64,000 nt of DNA, from positions 1 through 64,000 of the forward strand of contig JAWKOD010000003.1 in the NCBI GenBank assembly GCA_041391385.1, written 5' to 3'. The DNA comes from CANIGN01 sp041391385. GTDB taxonomy: Bacteria > Bdellovibrionota > UBA2428. The position numbers and the translations under genes are program-made. Of this stretch, positions 7,516 to 16,428 are shown piece by piece (within the stretch, counting starts at the first letter, position 1; every line of letters begins with the position of its first letter). The notes under the pieces were generated by a model. That model made no database searches and was not told the DNA's origin. It worked only from the letters and a program-made list of their open reading frames with translations.

Positions 7516-10278
7516 TTAAAGCTGGACTTTACTCCGCCACGCAATTTCTTCGAGTGCATCCATGCAAGCTTGCTTAACGGATGCGCCGTCTATGCCGTGA
7601 TAAGTATACACATCACTTGGACGACCTGACTTAGAGTGCTTTCTTACAGCTAAAGCTTTTTGTAAGACACCCACACAGCTTCCGATGTTGTCTAACAATC
7701 CAGGTTCACCATCATGAACACTCACAACGGGTATTCGGGCTGCGCCCAACATTCCAAGCTTGGCTTGATCGCCCGGGCTTGGTCCGAACTGAAGTGGCGG
7801 ATAACTTTGCGCCGACTTTTTAGCGGATCCCAAATAAAGATCGCCCTGAATACCTAGCGTTTCCTTAAGATGTTTATAACCAGACTCATATCCCTGATTT
7901 CCGACTAAGAGGTCGGGCGAAGAAACCTGAATCACGTTGGCATAAATGCCTTCTTTTAAAAGTTCATCCGATGCCGCTAAGGCTTCTGAGACCATTACGC
8001 CCATTGTAAAAAGATTTACAACGTTATCACCAGGCTTGTAGGCATCTTGCCCGCGGTGATCAACCACATACCATGCACCCTCTAAGCAATCTTTGCGAGT
8101 CGCTTCAAGAATAGCAGCATCGTCCATTCCTTCGAATCGCTTATGAGTGCGCAAACGCTGCAGCATTACTTTTTGCTCAAGAGCACGAGTCACGGCGCGA
8201 ATAAGCACGGCACTTCGCCCCTCAGCATTGTGCTCTTTAACTCCACGATAAGAATTCAAGTGACGGTTCATGGCATCTGCAAAAACCCAATCGAACTCCA
8301 AACCGAAGGCGGGCTCCCAAGTAATCATGTTGGCAATTTGGATGTCACTCTTCCAGCCATGCTGTGCGCCCTCGGGAGAAAGCGACACTCCACTGGGTGT
8401 GCCCACTAAAATAAAATGCGATTTCCAATAAGCATTATAAAAAAGCTGATCGAGCGCGCGCTTAATAAAAAAATCATAGACCGTCATGACGGGAATATAA
8501 GGAATCCCAGTATAGTCGGCCATTTTACCAAAACTACCGACACACGACATGGTGTTGGATTCGGCAATTTCAAATCGTAAGTGACGAGCAAAGGTGTCCT
8601 GGTGCGGAGTAATGTCTGGCGCGCCCTTGTCTTCGGTGCCGTAAATCTCATCAAAATCTTGGGCCTCGGGTCCAAAGGTTTTACCGTCCATACTCGCATT
8701 TAAGTTTGTGCTTGTGCCCACATCGGGAGCCATGGTCACAAAATGCGATCCTGCCACTTTCCACTTCAACTCCTCAGGAGTGAGGGCACGTTGTTTTTTT
8801 TCAGGATTGCCTTCTTTAGGAGTATCTCCAATACGATTGAGTTTTGCGGTGATCTGCCCCAAGACCCACTGGGTGTGAGCCATCGGAACGAGTTTTAGAT
8901 TAACGCCAACTTCTGTGGGAGTTTCTACTGTCCAACCCGTAGTTTTTAATTCAGTCTCAAGAGTTTTAATATTCTTTTCTTTTGCTGCTTCGACAGAACG
9001 AATTCCAGCGTAAACTTCTTCTCCACGTTTTTTGAGATATTTTGCCTCGTCAGATTTTTCGTCAAAGCGTTCAAACGCAAATAAGTCGTCGCTCTTAGTG
9101 CCTGACTTTTTAAGAAGCTCTTTTACTTCATCTTCTTCTACGAGCATGGAGTGATTGCTTGGCATTGCTGCACACTTAAGGCCCCACCCCTTAAGAGTAT
9201 GCGCCACAATCATAGTTGGTTTATCTGTGCTTGCACGCGCTTGCTTATAAGCATCTAAAACTGTTTCAATATCGTGCCCACCAAAATCAGTGAGGAACTT
9301 CATAACATCGCTTTCTTTCATAGAAGAAAGCAACTTAGCGGCAGCTTTATCGTAGGCGTCCACGGCCTCGACAAGTTTCTTTGCGTTTTTACCTGCGAGT
9401 AAAGCCTGAAGTTCACCATCGGGAAGTGCTTTTTCAAAAACTTCTTGAAGAGCATCGCCGTTTTTCTCAGCGAAAACTTTTTTACGAAAAGCCCCGTGAC
9501 GAAGCTGGATCACATCCCAGCCATTGGCAGAAGCTAATCCCTCTATACGATCACAATCCTTAAACCCTAAAGCTTCTTCACTATGAGTGCGGTTTCCATC
9601 TAAGCTTTGTCGATTATAATCCACAATCCAAGTAAGTCGGTTAAGTCCGCGCTCGCGCCCCTCAGGCATAGCTTCAAGAAGTGATCCTTCGCGAAATTCG
9701 GAGTCTCCCATGAGACACCAAAAATGAGGATCTTGCACGCCATAGGTTTTTTGCGCATGAGCCATTTTATAAGCTTCAGCCAAGTAGAGAGCATTTACGG
9801 GAGGAATCCCCACCGAACCTGAGGGTAAAAAATTCCAATGATCAGGATCATATGCAGAATGATAACTTTGAAAAGAGGGCTCACCTGTGTGAGAAAAGTG
9901 TCGAAGATTTTTCATCGCCTGACGTGAACGCTCATCGTTCATGATGGAGCCATCTGATTCTCTGAAAAGTCTTAAGTTATAGTTAAAGGAGTGATCTGCA
10001 GGTGAAGCATGAGGCTTAACAGCCATAAAATCTTCGGGACGTTTTTCAACCAAATGCAAAAGACCCAACAAATGTAATGCAGAAGAAGTAGCCGAAGGAT
10101 GGCCACCTACCTTGGGGTCGCCTCGCTGTACATCATCACGTGTATTTGCAATGTAGATCATGGCCATCGCATGCGCTTGAGCGCGAAGAAGAATTTTTTC
10201 TATGAGCTCATGACTCAATTGAGTGCTGTGTGAAGTGCTTCGTGATTTCTCGCTAGATGGTGAGGTCAGTGACGCCAT
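7516..10278 (-). CDS. Homodimeric-type pyruvate dehydrogenase E1-like transketolase-family enzyme
   Basis: A 920-residue thiamine diphosphate enzyme with the domain order of AceE-type E1 (TPP-binding domain, pyrimidine domain, C-terminal transketolase domain). The TPP/Mg motif is GDSE at residues 191-194 with Asn222 about 30 residues later (VDYNRQSLDGN). The N-terminal VGGHPSATSS and LPSGSVGIPP and the later HGWKSD and NIGSCVGV stretches also fit. AceE decarboxylates pyruvate and acetylates the E2 lipoyl domain. No E2 or E3 gene is adjacent, so pyruvate as substrate is inference; another 2-oxoacid or a transketolase-like reaction is possible. Length is slightly above the usual 880-900 residues. 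Confidence 0.75.
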   Translation of the reverse strand: MASLTSPSSEKSRSTSHSTQLSHELIEKILLRAQAHAMAMIYIANTRDDVQRGDPKVGGHPSATSSALHLLGLLHLVEKRPEDFMAVKPHASPADHSFNYNLRLFRESDGSIMNDERSRQAMKNLRHFSHTGEPSFQSYHSAYDPDHWNFLPSGSVGIPPVNALYLAEAYKMAHAQKTYGVQDPHFWCLMGDSEFREGSLLEAMPEGRERGLNRLTWIVDYNRQSLDGNRTHSEEALGFKDCDRIEGLASANGWDVIQLRHGAFRKKVFAEKNGDALQEVFEKALPDGELQALLAGKNAKKLVEAVDAYDKAAAKLLSSMKESDVMKFLTDFGGHDIETVLDAYKQARASTDKPTMIVAHTLKGWGLKCAAMPSNHSMLVEEDEVKELLKKSGTKSDDLFAFERFDEKSDEAKYLKKRGEEVYAGIRSVEAAKEKNIKTLETELKTTGWTVETPTEVGVNLKLVPMAHTQWVLGQITAKLNRIGDTPKEGNPEKKQRALTPEELKWKVAGSHFVTMAPDVGTSTNLNASMDGKTFGPEAQDFDEIYGTEDKGAPDITPHQDTFARHLRFEIAESNTMSCVGSFGKMADYTGIPYIPVMTVYDFFIKRALDQLFYNAYWKSHFILVGTPSGVSLSPEGAQHGWKSDIQIANMITWEPAFGLEFDWVFADAMNRHLNSYRGVKEHNAEGRSAVLIRAVTRALEQKVMLQRLRTHKRFEGMDDAAILEATRKDCLEGAWYVVDHRGQDAYKPGDNVVNLFTMGVMVSEALAASDELLKEGIYANVIQVSSPDLLVGNQGYESGYKHLKETLGIQGDLYLGSAKKSAQSYPPLQFGPSPGDQAKLGMLGAARIPVVSVHDGEPGLLDNIGSCVGVLQKALAVRKHSKSGRPSDVYTYHGIDGASVKQACMDALEEIAWRSKVQL

Positions 10279-10433
10279 AAGAGGGCCATATTATTCACTT
10301 TATGGAGCCTATCTAGAGAAAAATACGTTTTTAAAGAAGCCCTGCTCTGAGATAGCCCTAAAAGTGCCTCTAAAAGGCATCTTTTTAGAGTTTTTTTCAC
10401 AACCCCCTTTTCTGAAGCGCCGCTTCGGTTTAT

Positions 10434-12245
10434 CTATAATCGGACTGTCCAAGTGTTCCCATCGTCTAGTGGCCTAGGACTCGTGGTTTTCATCCACGCA
10501 ACAGGGGTTCGACTCCCCTTGGGAACGCCAATGTCAATACTCTTCGAACCAATTGATTTAAAAAGTGAAGGCGGGATAGCCGCGTACCCGTTTTCTACAT
10601 CTTTTACGGAATTTGGGCACAAAAAAACGGGGGAGCCGGCCGAAGCCAGCTCCCGTTCTATATAATGTTTACCCATCAAGAAATGAAGTCGAAATGTCGT
10701 CGGAAACACTTCAATCTTTTGTAAAAGCATTTGTGCGATTTGTGCTCGTAGCTCACGCCCCTTTGGATCGTCTTGTAATCGACTCAGCCCACTCAAGAAA
10801 GCTTGATAGGAAGAAGTTTCGACAGGCACATCAAAAGCTTGTCCGTTGTTTTTCTCAAGTTCACTGATTGCTTTCTCTTCAACGGCTTTTGCCGTCTGAA
10901 GCTTTTCCATTTGCTTGTAAAAAGGCTCAGGTGAAAGCGATGTTGGCAACACAGCTATTCTTTCAGCCAAGGCATCGATTTGGCTCCCAATGCTTTGGAT
11001 CTTATCAATCAGACGTTTCGAATCTGATACCCGATTCCTCTTATCGTGAAGCTGCTGAGCCTCATATAACAATCCATCGACAATCTTCTGCTCTTTGAAA
11101 AGTTTTTCAATTTCCATCCATACTGCCGGCTCAAGCCGCTTCGCGAGGATCCGTCGATGTTTGCAGTTAAAGCATTTATCGACAAGGCAGGATTGCCTCT
11201 TCGTGCTCCAAGCATGTTCGTAGTATTGGACTTTGCCCGACTTCCCCGTTGCTGTTTTACCAGATAATCTTTCCCCGCATTCTCCACAATAAAGAATTCC
11301 TGAGAGTAAATAAGGGAAGCGATTTTTAATCCCTCTTTTTTGCCGGCGATAGTTCTTTTTCAGTAACTCTCCAGCCAGCTCAAAGCTGTCGCGATCAATG
11401 GTTGCTTCCCAAACAGCAGGTGATTCAAGTGTTTCACCATTTGTCTTGTAAGTCTTAACTCCGATATAGGCTTTGTTTTTGAGAATGCAATACAAGTTGT
11501 CGACAGTGAAGTGTCCAAGTCTCGGCTTATTGCCCCCGCCCTCCATCTTCTGCTTATAGCGAAGTCCTTCGGCATTGAGTCTTTTTGCTGCTGAAGTAAG
11601 TGTTCTATCTTTCAAGAAAGCAGCAAATGCTTTTCTCACGATTTGTATCTGTTCTTCATCCACAGCTAGATAGCCAGGTTTTTCTGGAATGAGTTTGTAA
11701 CCAAGTGGAACAGGCCCTCCATTATAGAGGCCCCGCTTTGATCTTGCGACAATACTCGCGGTCACTCGCTCGCCAGTTTGCTGCCTCTCAAACTGCGCGA
11801 GTGTGGCCATAATATTCATAACCAAGAGCCCTGCGGCATTTGTTGTGTCGTAGGGATCTTTTAAGCTTAAAAAGCCGCAATGGTGGCGACCCATAAACTC
11901 ACACAGTTCGGTAAAGTCTTTTACGTTGCGAGAGAGTCTTGAAATTTCCGTAACCATTACAAAGGTGATTTCCTTGCGTTCAATCGCGAGAAGCATCTTT
12001 TGAAGTTGTGGCCTTTTCGTATTCTTAGCGGAAATACCTTCATCCGAGTAAATAGCAGCAACCTCGCCAAAGTGCGATTGGCGGTTTAGTTCTTCAACCT
12101 TTTCTCGAAGTCGATGGTCTTGATTTCGTGGCGATCCCTCCGGGTTCTCTGCTTGCTCCTCTGTGGATACGCGAATATAAAAAGCGATTTTATGACTTGT
12201 CTTAGCTCTTGCTCGAACTAAGGGGTTTGATTGAGATTGATTCAT
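10434..12245 (-). CDS. Large serine recombinase (integrase) of the island
   Basis: A 603-residue site-specific recombinase. The N-terminal resolvase domain carries the nucleophile motif YIRVSTEEQ, then SRLSRN and the QFERQQTGERV helix. A recombinase domain, a zinc ribbon (CGECG at about 318, then CLVDKCFNC) and a coiled coil follow. ATG at 12245 has AGGAAG upstream and overlaps the stop of a 53-aa gene. The last 25 or so codons are antisense tRNA-Glu sequence (GVPKGSRTPV), and a rho-independent terminator lies inside the 3' part, so the annotated C-terminus is probably an artefact of integration. It is the likely mobiliser of the island ending at 44406. Confidence 0.9.
   Translation of the reverse strand: MNQSQSNPLVRARAKTSHKIAFYIRVSTEEQAENPEGSPRNQDHRLREKVEELNRQSHFGEVAAIYSDEGISAKNTKRPQLQKMLLAIERKEITFVMVTEISRLSRNVKDFTELCEFMGRHHCGFLSLKDPYDTTNAAGLLVMNIMATLAQFERQQTGERVTASIVARSKRGLYNGGPVPLGYKLIPEKPGYLAVDEEQIQIVRKAFAAFLKDRTLTSAAKRLNAEGLRYKQKMEGGGNKPRLGHFTVDNLYCILKNKAYIGVKTYKTNGETLESPAVWEATIDRDSFELAGELLKKNYRRQKRGIKNRFPYLLSGILYCGECGERLSGKTATGKSGKVQYYEHAWSTKRQSCLVDKCFNCKHRRILAKRLEPAVWMEIEKLFKEQKIVDGLLYEAQQLHDKRNRVSDSKRLIDKIQSIGSQIDALAERIAVLPTSLSPEPFYKQMEKLQTAKAVEEKAISELEKNNGQAFDVPVETSSYQAFLSGLSRLQDDPKGRELRAQIAQMLLQKIEVFPTTFRLHFLMGKHYIERELASAGSPVFLCPNSVKDVENGYAAIPPSLFKSIGSKSIDIGVPKGSRTPVAWMKTTSPRPLDDGNTWTVRL
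10435..10440 (+). promoter_or_regulatory. -10 hexamer of the tRNA-Glu promoter
   Basis: A consensus TATAAT ends 14 bp before the first base of the tRNA. A matching -35 is not obvious. A poly-T hairpin at about 10360-10387 (AAAAGTGCCT / AGGCATCTTTT) lies upstream and may insulate the promoter. Confidence 0.55.
10455..10530 (+). tRNA. tRNA-Glu (anticodon TTC)
   Basis: A 76-nt cloverleaf. The acceptor stem is GTTCCCA with TGGGAAC, discriminator G and encoded CCA. The anticodon stem CGTGG/CCACG encloses the loop TTTTCAT, giving anticodon TTC. The T arm is CAGGGGTTCGACTCCCCTT. Its 3' end is the insertion target of the adjacent serine-recombinase island. Confidence 0.96.
10508..10530 (+). repeat. 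attL-like end of the tRNA-Glu gene
   Basis: The last 23 nt of the tRNA (TTCGACTCCCC, then TTGGGAACGCCA) recur downstream. The final 13 nt (10518-10530) are exact at 44394-44406, and the whole 23 nt recurs with one mismatch at 44592-44614. These direct repeats mark the left end of the inserted DNA. Confidence 0.75.
10619..10657 (-). terminator. Rho-independent terminator within the 3' end of the integrase frame
   Basis: A GC-rich hairpin (10627-10640 with 10645-10657, loop CGAA) is followed on the minus strand by seven T residues. It lies about 185 bp before the annotated stop of the recombinase reading frame, so transcripts should end before that stop. In the +1 frame a TAA occurs just before the hairpin. 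Confidence 0.8.
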
Positions 12246-12403
12246 ATTGATTTCCTTCCTGTCGAAGAGAAATCAGAAGTCGAACTGGCACTCCAATACT
12301 CGTATAATAATTCTGTTATGTCAGCTAAAATTGTTTGATAGCGCTTTGAGTCGATATAAACTGGAATCAGTTCTGCTTTCCCAGAATGCTCCCATTTTTT
12401 CAT
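12242..12403 (-). CDS. 53-aa protein translationally coupled to the integrase
   Basis: A short gene from ATG at 12403 (AGGA 7 nt upstream) whose TGA overlaps the integrase ATG (ATGA). The product begins MKKWEHSGKAELIPVYIDSK and has an amphipathic middle (YQTILADITELLYEYW). The tight coupling to the recombinase start argues that it is real. Small proteins in this position often help control recombinases, but no family is recognised. Confidence 0.6.
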   Translation of the reverse strand: MKKWEHSGKAELIPVYIDSKRYQTILADITELLYEYWSASSTSDFSSTGRKSI

Positions 12404-12483
12404 ATTTTATTCCTTTCTATTGGTTCTAAATGTTCCCCGTCCTCCGCCTGCCCCTTTTCCACAAATAATAATCTCAATTCCAC

Positions 12484-12588
12484 ACACCTTGCCCCCTTCA
12501 CCCTGCCGAACCGGCCTGACCTCTCAACATCGTAGAGGGTGAGAGGTCAGGTCGGTTCGGCAGGGTGAAGGGGTTTAAAGCAAGGTGT
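12484..12588. repeat. Long inverted repeat between integrase and mobilisation genes
   Basis: Arms 12493-12526 and 12540-12573 pair at 33 of 34 positions around a 13-nt loop. After a short interruption a further 9-bp arm follows (ACACCTTGC at 12484-12492, GCAAGGTGT at 12580-12588). It lies in a gap without genes beside the replication-relaxation and coupling-protein genes. An origin of transfer, a replication origin or a strong terminator are all possible; position favours a mobilisation site. Confidence 0.85.
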
Positions 12589-12679
12589 TTTCTCTATGAT
12601 TGAAATAAGTTAAATGTGCGTGCAGTTGCGGGCGGGCCAAACATTCAGTTTGGGTTTCGTTTTGAGTTAATAGTAAGTT

Positions 12680-13456
12680 TTAAGCAGCAAGCGATGATGA
12701 TGTAGCTAACTTACATGAGTCAGTTGGATCGTTAGGTCTAAAGATTTCGCTTACAAGTAGAAAAAAGAATTTTCCGGCATACTGTAATCTAAAGTCGTGT
12801 ACTTTTTCACCTATGACTTCAGTCATAATCTTTCGCCTTATAGTTTCTGAAGCTGTTACAAATAACACTTTCGAGAAAGTCTTCGATATTCTGTAGTCGA
12901 GTATAATGTGGCGATAGCGACGCTCAGATTTGGCAGTAAGTTCAAGTTCAATAGCAGTAGCTTCTTTTGTTTCGGGATCAATCATCACAAAATCAGGTAT
13001 TCGTGTTTGATCGCCCACTCCTTTGATATAGCGACTCCCTTCCACGAAAACATTCTTCGGATGTTTTGATTTAAGGCTCTCCACTACATCTAGCAGTAGT
13101 AGATCATGTTGCAGTTGCTGAACCCGAATATCCGGCACACTTTCACTAAATGTTTGAGATGCAAATTTATTTGCAAGCGTTCCAATCCCTAAAGAGGTGA
13201 TTTTTAGAACTGTTCCAACATTTGTGAAGCGAATCGGATGTATCAGGCTGGCAACCTTTAATCTCTCAAGAAAGTCTCCTTGTTCGAGTTTCGTGATTCG
13301 GTTTGTTATTGTGGGCCAAGCTTTATTAATGAATATGTATCTCCTTATTTGTTCCATGCTCATCATGCGGTAGTCGTATAGATATTGAAGTAATGTAAAA
13401 TCCCTATCGGTTAAATGGAGTGGATCTATCTTTTTAGACGCCTCCGTTTGCTTCAA
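12680..13456 (-). CDS. Replication-relaxation (MobC-like) wHTH protein with nuclease-like domain
   Basis: An N-terminal winged helix (LTDRDFTLLQYLYDYR, MSMEQIRRYIF) is followed by a domain with a PD-(D/E)xK-like pattern (RIPDFVMIDPETKEATAIELELTAK). This matches the replication-relaxation (PF13814-type) proteins of conjugative plasmids and ICEs, which act in mobilisation. TTG at 13456 is chosen because GGAGG lies 6 nt upstream inside the end of the preceding gene; an ATG 42 bp further upstream is possible but overlaps that gene more. It overlaps the coupling-protein gene by 23 bp, so they form one operon. Confidence 0.65.
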   Translation of the reverse strand: MKQTEASKKIDPLHLTDRDFTLLQYLYDYRMMSMEQIRRYIFINKAWPTITNRITKLEQGDFLERLKVASLIHPIRFTNVGTVLKITSLGIGTLANKFASQTFSESVPDIRVQQLQHDLLLLDVVESLKSKHPKNVFVEGSRYIKGVGDQTRIPDFVMIDPETKEATAIELELTAKSERRYRHIILDYRISKTFSKVLFVTASETIRRKIMTEVIGEKVHDFRLQYAGKFFFLLVSEIFRPNDPTDSCKLATSSSLAA

Positions 13457-14975
13457 ATTGCACCTCCTCTGTAAGTTGCACTCCTGCCACCATGACACTT
13501 AAAACACCGCGCCCGTGCGAGAATGCCTTCAGCCTATTGGGATGAATCCTGTATTGCTCAACTTCTCTGAGCGACATCTCGCCTGACTTATTTGTTCCCA
13601 TCATTCCCTTGCTTGCACGTTCTGTTTCTTTTGTTGTGGTAAAAGTCCCTAAATGTCTTGCAAAGTAGTCCGCAGTATCGGGATCATTGAGGCCAAGCAG
13701 AACCTTTGTATTCGTGTTGACGTTTACTGTTTTGGCAAAACTTGGGGACACTGATTCCAAATCTCCCATACTTTGGTGTGAGAGATGCACGGCAACTCCC
13801 TTGCTCCTAGCTTTGTTTAGAAACTGCTCGAAGCCCTCGTAAACAAACGCTGAGAACTCATCAATGAAGAGGGTCGCAATGGGTTTTTCGGCATCACGTT
13901 TTGCTGATGCCCAAGCAATGGATTGCAGTATAAGCTTACCTAAAACTTTGGCGGTTTTTTGATATTGCATTGTGGGTAGTAGCACTATGAGTGCGGCATG
14001 AGTGTTGCCTTCTGTATGTTTAGGATTCATAACTTCTTCGATACTCACATGAGTTGCTTCTGTTTTATTCGAGTTAGTAATCCCTTTGAAGATCCCGGTT
14101 GTAAATGGTCGAAGCTGCGAAAGTATCCCAGAAAACCTCTCTTCTCTTTCGTTCACTCTCATCTGAGAAATCTTCATGAACTCATTCCTTGCACTGCCTG
14201 GAAGTGGTGTGGATTTGTTTAAACTCTCCAGAAATTGCTGCGGGTTTGATAAGGCTTCATGCAGATCCTTTAGGGTCGGAATATTTCCGACTGCCTCCAT
14301 TAACTCCAAAGCACTCAGCGTTGCTGAGTATTGCACTTCTCTGAAATATGCTGAATCGAATTCAAGCGATGCAAAAAGTCTGTCCGCAACTTCATGTGAA
14401 TTCCCGCCTTCAAGAGGATTTATACTGCAGCCACCACCCTCAGGATCGAAGACATGTATCTTTCGGTCAGTATCGTTTGACCATTTGAGAATTTCAGAAA
14501 CTATTGAGTAATCTCCTTTTCCATCAATAAGTATTGGCGACAAGCCTTGTCTGAGATCACGAGCAAACCACGGCACGATAACTGATTTCGTCTTTCCTCT
14601 TCCTGTAGATCCTAAAATTTGAACGTGTCCTGTGCGTTGTTCAGGCGTTAAGTAGATGGGCCTTTGATCCTGTAATGTGTTTCCAATGTAAACTGCCCCC
14701 TCTTTCTCGTAATTCTTTTCACATATTTTCAGTAAAACATTTCGCATCCATTTCTCGGGATTTCTTCTTTGCCATTTGTCGTAAGCGAGCATTCCAATTA
14801 GTCCCACGGACATTATGATCACGAGCCAAATGAGGTAAAAGTATGTCCTGTAAATGTATGAGATTGCTCCTCCGTACTCATTCCAAAAGACACCAATCAT
14901 GAGCGCCCCCACGATTGTTGCTGCCCCATGGGCATCGGCCATTGTTATTTCTTGTTTCTGATTTGTGTTCTGCAT
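13434..14975 (-). CDS. Type IV coupling protein (TraD/TraG-like ATPase)
   Basis: A 513-residue inner-membrane DNA translocase. Two N-terminal membrane helices lie at about residues 20-80, followed by Walker A GSTGRGKTKS near 141, DGKGDYS, Walker B TLFIDEFSAF near 367, and a C-terminal HQSMGDL and NTKVLLGLNDPDTADYF region. Such proteins link relaxosomes to a type IV secretion channel. ATG at 14975 has AAGGAG upstream. No relaxase or mating-pair genes are visible in the window, so the element is either mobilisable in trans or a remnant. Confidence 0.85.
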   Translation of the reverse strand: MQNTNQKQEITMADAHGAATIVGALMIGVFWNEYGGAISYIYRTYFYLIWLVIIMSVGLIGMLAYDKWQRRNPEKWMRNVLLKICEKNYEKEGAVYIGNTLQDQRPIYLTPEQRTGHVQILGSTGRGKTKSVIVPWFARDLRQGLSPILIDGKGDYSIVSEILKWSNDTDRKIHVFDPEGGGCSINPLEGGNSHEVADRLFASLEFDSAYFREVQYSATLSALELMEAVGNIPTLKDLHEALSNPQQFLESLNKSTPLPGSARNEFMKISQMRVNEREERFSGILSQLRPFTTGIFKGITNSNKTEATHVSIEEVMNPKHTEGNTHAALIVLLPTMQYQKTAKVLGKLILQSIAWASAKRDAEKPIATLFIDEFSAFVYEGFEQFLNKARSKGVAVHLSHQSMGDLESVSPSFAKTVNVNTNTKVLLGLNDPDTADYFARHLGTFTTTKETERASKGMMGTNKSGEMSLREVEQYRIHPNRLKAFSHGRGVLSVMVAGVQLTEEVQFEANGGV

Positions 14976-15197
14976 TTATCTATTTCTCCTTCTTTCTTTT
15001 TTTGTTCTGATGTTTGGGTTTAGTGGTGAAAACATTTCAAATTGGAAGTTCACGACGCAAGCTAGCGACCAGAAAAGCAGGTAAGTGATTGCGGAAAAGT
15101 GGATTGTTTGTAGACTTGAAATGTCTACTAGTGGGATAAGCGGCCTATTGCGCTTGAGATGACCAGTATTGAATGGTCTAGGTACATATATGCACAA
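14976..15197 (-). CDS. Possible small membrane protein upstream of the coupling protein
   Basis: A 73-codon frame starting at TTG whose stop abuts the coupling-protein ATG. It holds one hydrophobic segment (IHFSAITYLLFWSLACVVNF) and a basic tail (RTKKERRRNR). The start is weak and no ribosome site is clear, so it may be an artefact, but the exact abutment and the membrane helix leave it plausible as part of the transfer operon. Confidence 0.35.
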   Translation of the reverse strand: MCIYVPRPFNTGHLKRNRPLIPLVDISSLQTIHFSAITYLLFWSLACVVNFQFEMFSPLNPNIRTKKERRRNR

Positions 15198-15318
15198 ACG
15201 GGTGGGTATTTTAAGGCCGTTCCACTCTAATTAATTGATATTAAAGAGAATAAAAGTGTCTATAGCCCCATAGTATTTCCTACAAGTTTTTGTCGCTCAG
15301 TGTTATAATTGGTCACCT

Positions 15319-16281
15319 TTGAGAACTGCCAACCACAGGCGACAAGCCGCCCACTCATGGACTGAAGCCAAGCTTCAGAAGGTGACGGACGAGCTGACTC
15401 GTGAGGGTTTCTTTAGTCCCGAGACTAGGCCCATGCTCCCAAGGGCCATGCGCTTTTCAGTGGGAGCTTTCGCGCCTCAGTACAGAAATCACGATCCTGA
15501 CCTTGCCCCCAAAAAGAGAAATTCGCTCGATAAACTCTTTAGGGATCTTCCTTCAGAACGAGTCGAGCTACTCACAAGCAAGTGCCACCTTTTTCTTCAG
15601 GATGACCCCACAGCGAACATAACTAGGCGACCTTCGCAGTCGCTCCGAGAGAGTATCTGTCGCGATCTTGTTGAGAGCGGACAGCTGGATTCTTACCCCA
15701 CAAGTTTTCGCCTTACGGCGTTTTTGATCTCACGAGGTATCAGAGACCGTGAAAAAATCGAAGAGCTTCTTGACCAGGGGCTACTAACCTACAAGGAGTT
15801 TGTATCCGAACAGCCCAAGGTAGAACGGCTCATTAGTAGCGCAAAGAAGCACTACTTCGAGAAACGTAAAGACATTCCCGATAACATCAAGCCAGAGCTT
15901 TGGGAAAAGCTTGAAGCTGCTTGGAGCAGCCTCAGCATTAAGCAAAGATCAGCCCTTGAGATTCACATTATGAGTGACGATCCCATAAGTTTAGAAAAAG
16001 GGGCAAAGAGACTGAAAATCTCAAAAGCCTCATTCAAGGAAAGAGTGCAGTCTGGAAAAAAGAAAATTGAGAAGATCTTTCCCGAACTCACCAAAGTAGC
16101 AAGAAGCACTAAAAGCCCCCCACCCGAGACGAAATCTAAAACCACGAACTTCAAAATCAGAAAAGACGCTCCTAATAGAAAAACACTAGAGAAATGGATA
16201 GAGGACACATCACTTGAGACAAGATACCTTGACCAAAACAGTGTCTTTAAAACCCCCATAAGGCGCGATAGTAGCGACTAA
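15319..16281 (+). CDS. Unknown DNA-binding-like protein of the mobile element
   Basis: A 320-residue basic protein with no confidently recognised family. Residues about 205-250 (LSIKQRSALEIHI, LEKGAKRLKISKASFKERVQ, KKIEKIFPEL) look like the helix-turn-helix of sigma-70 region 4 or related phage regulators. The N-terminal half is Arg/Lys-rich and the tail is Lys/Ser/Pro-rich. It starts at TTG only 10 bp after a TATAAT at 15304-15309, so the mRNA leader would be extremely short or the start is further in. It diverges from the coupling-protein operon and is probably a regulator of the element. Confidence 0.55.
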   Translation: MRTANHRRQAAHSWTEAKLQKVTDELTREGFFSPETRPMLPRAMRFSVGAFAPQYRNHDPDLAPKKRNSLDKLFRDLPSERVELLTSKCHLFLQDDPTANITRRPSQSLRESICRDLVESGQLDSYPTSFRLTAFLISRGIRDREKIEELLDQGLLTYKEFVSEQPKVERLISSAKKHYFEKRKDIPDNIKPELWEKLEAAWSSLSIKQRSALEIHIMSDDPISLEKGAKRLKISKASFKERVQSGKKKIEKIFPELTKVARSTKSPPPETKSKTTNFKIRKDAPNRKTLEKWIEDTSLETRYLDQNSVFKTPIRRDSSD

Positions 16282-16428
16282 AACAACGCTATTTTATGGT
16301 TCTAGCTGACCAAGTGGAGGATAAAACACAATTTTGAATAATTGAACTAGTCACCCATCGATTTGAAGCCAGTAAATGTTTTTTCAGAGAAAGCAATGCG
16401 CTTAAAGTGGCCGCAATAAAGGTAGCAT

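Noticed and set aside
10360..10390. Terminator-like hairpin before tRNA-Glu as the terminator of a plus-strand gene
   Set aside because: No plus-strand gene ends upstream; it may insulate the tRNA promoter but was not listed separately.
14998..15197. Small frame 14976-15197 as a certain gene
   Set aside because: TTG start without a ribosome site; kept only as a low-confidence entry because it abuts the coupling protein and has a membrane segment.
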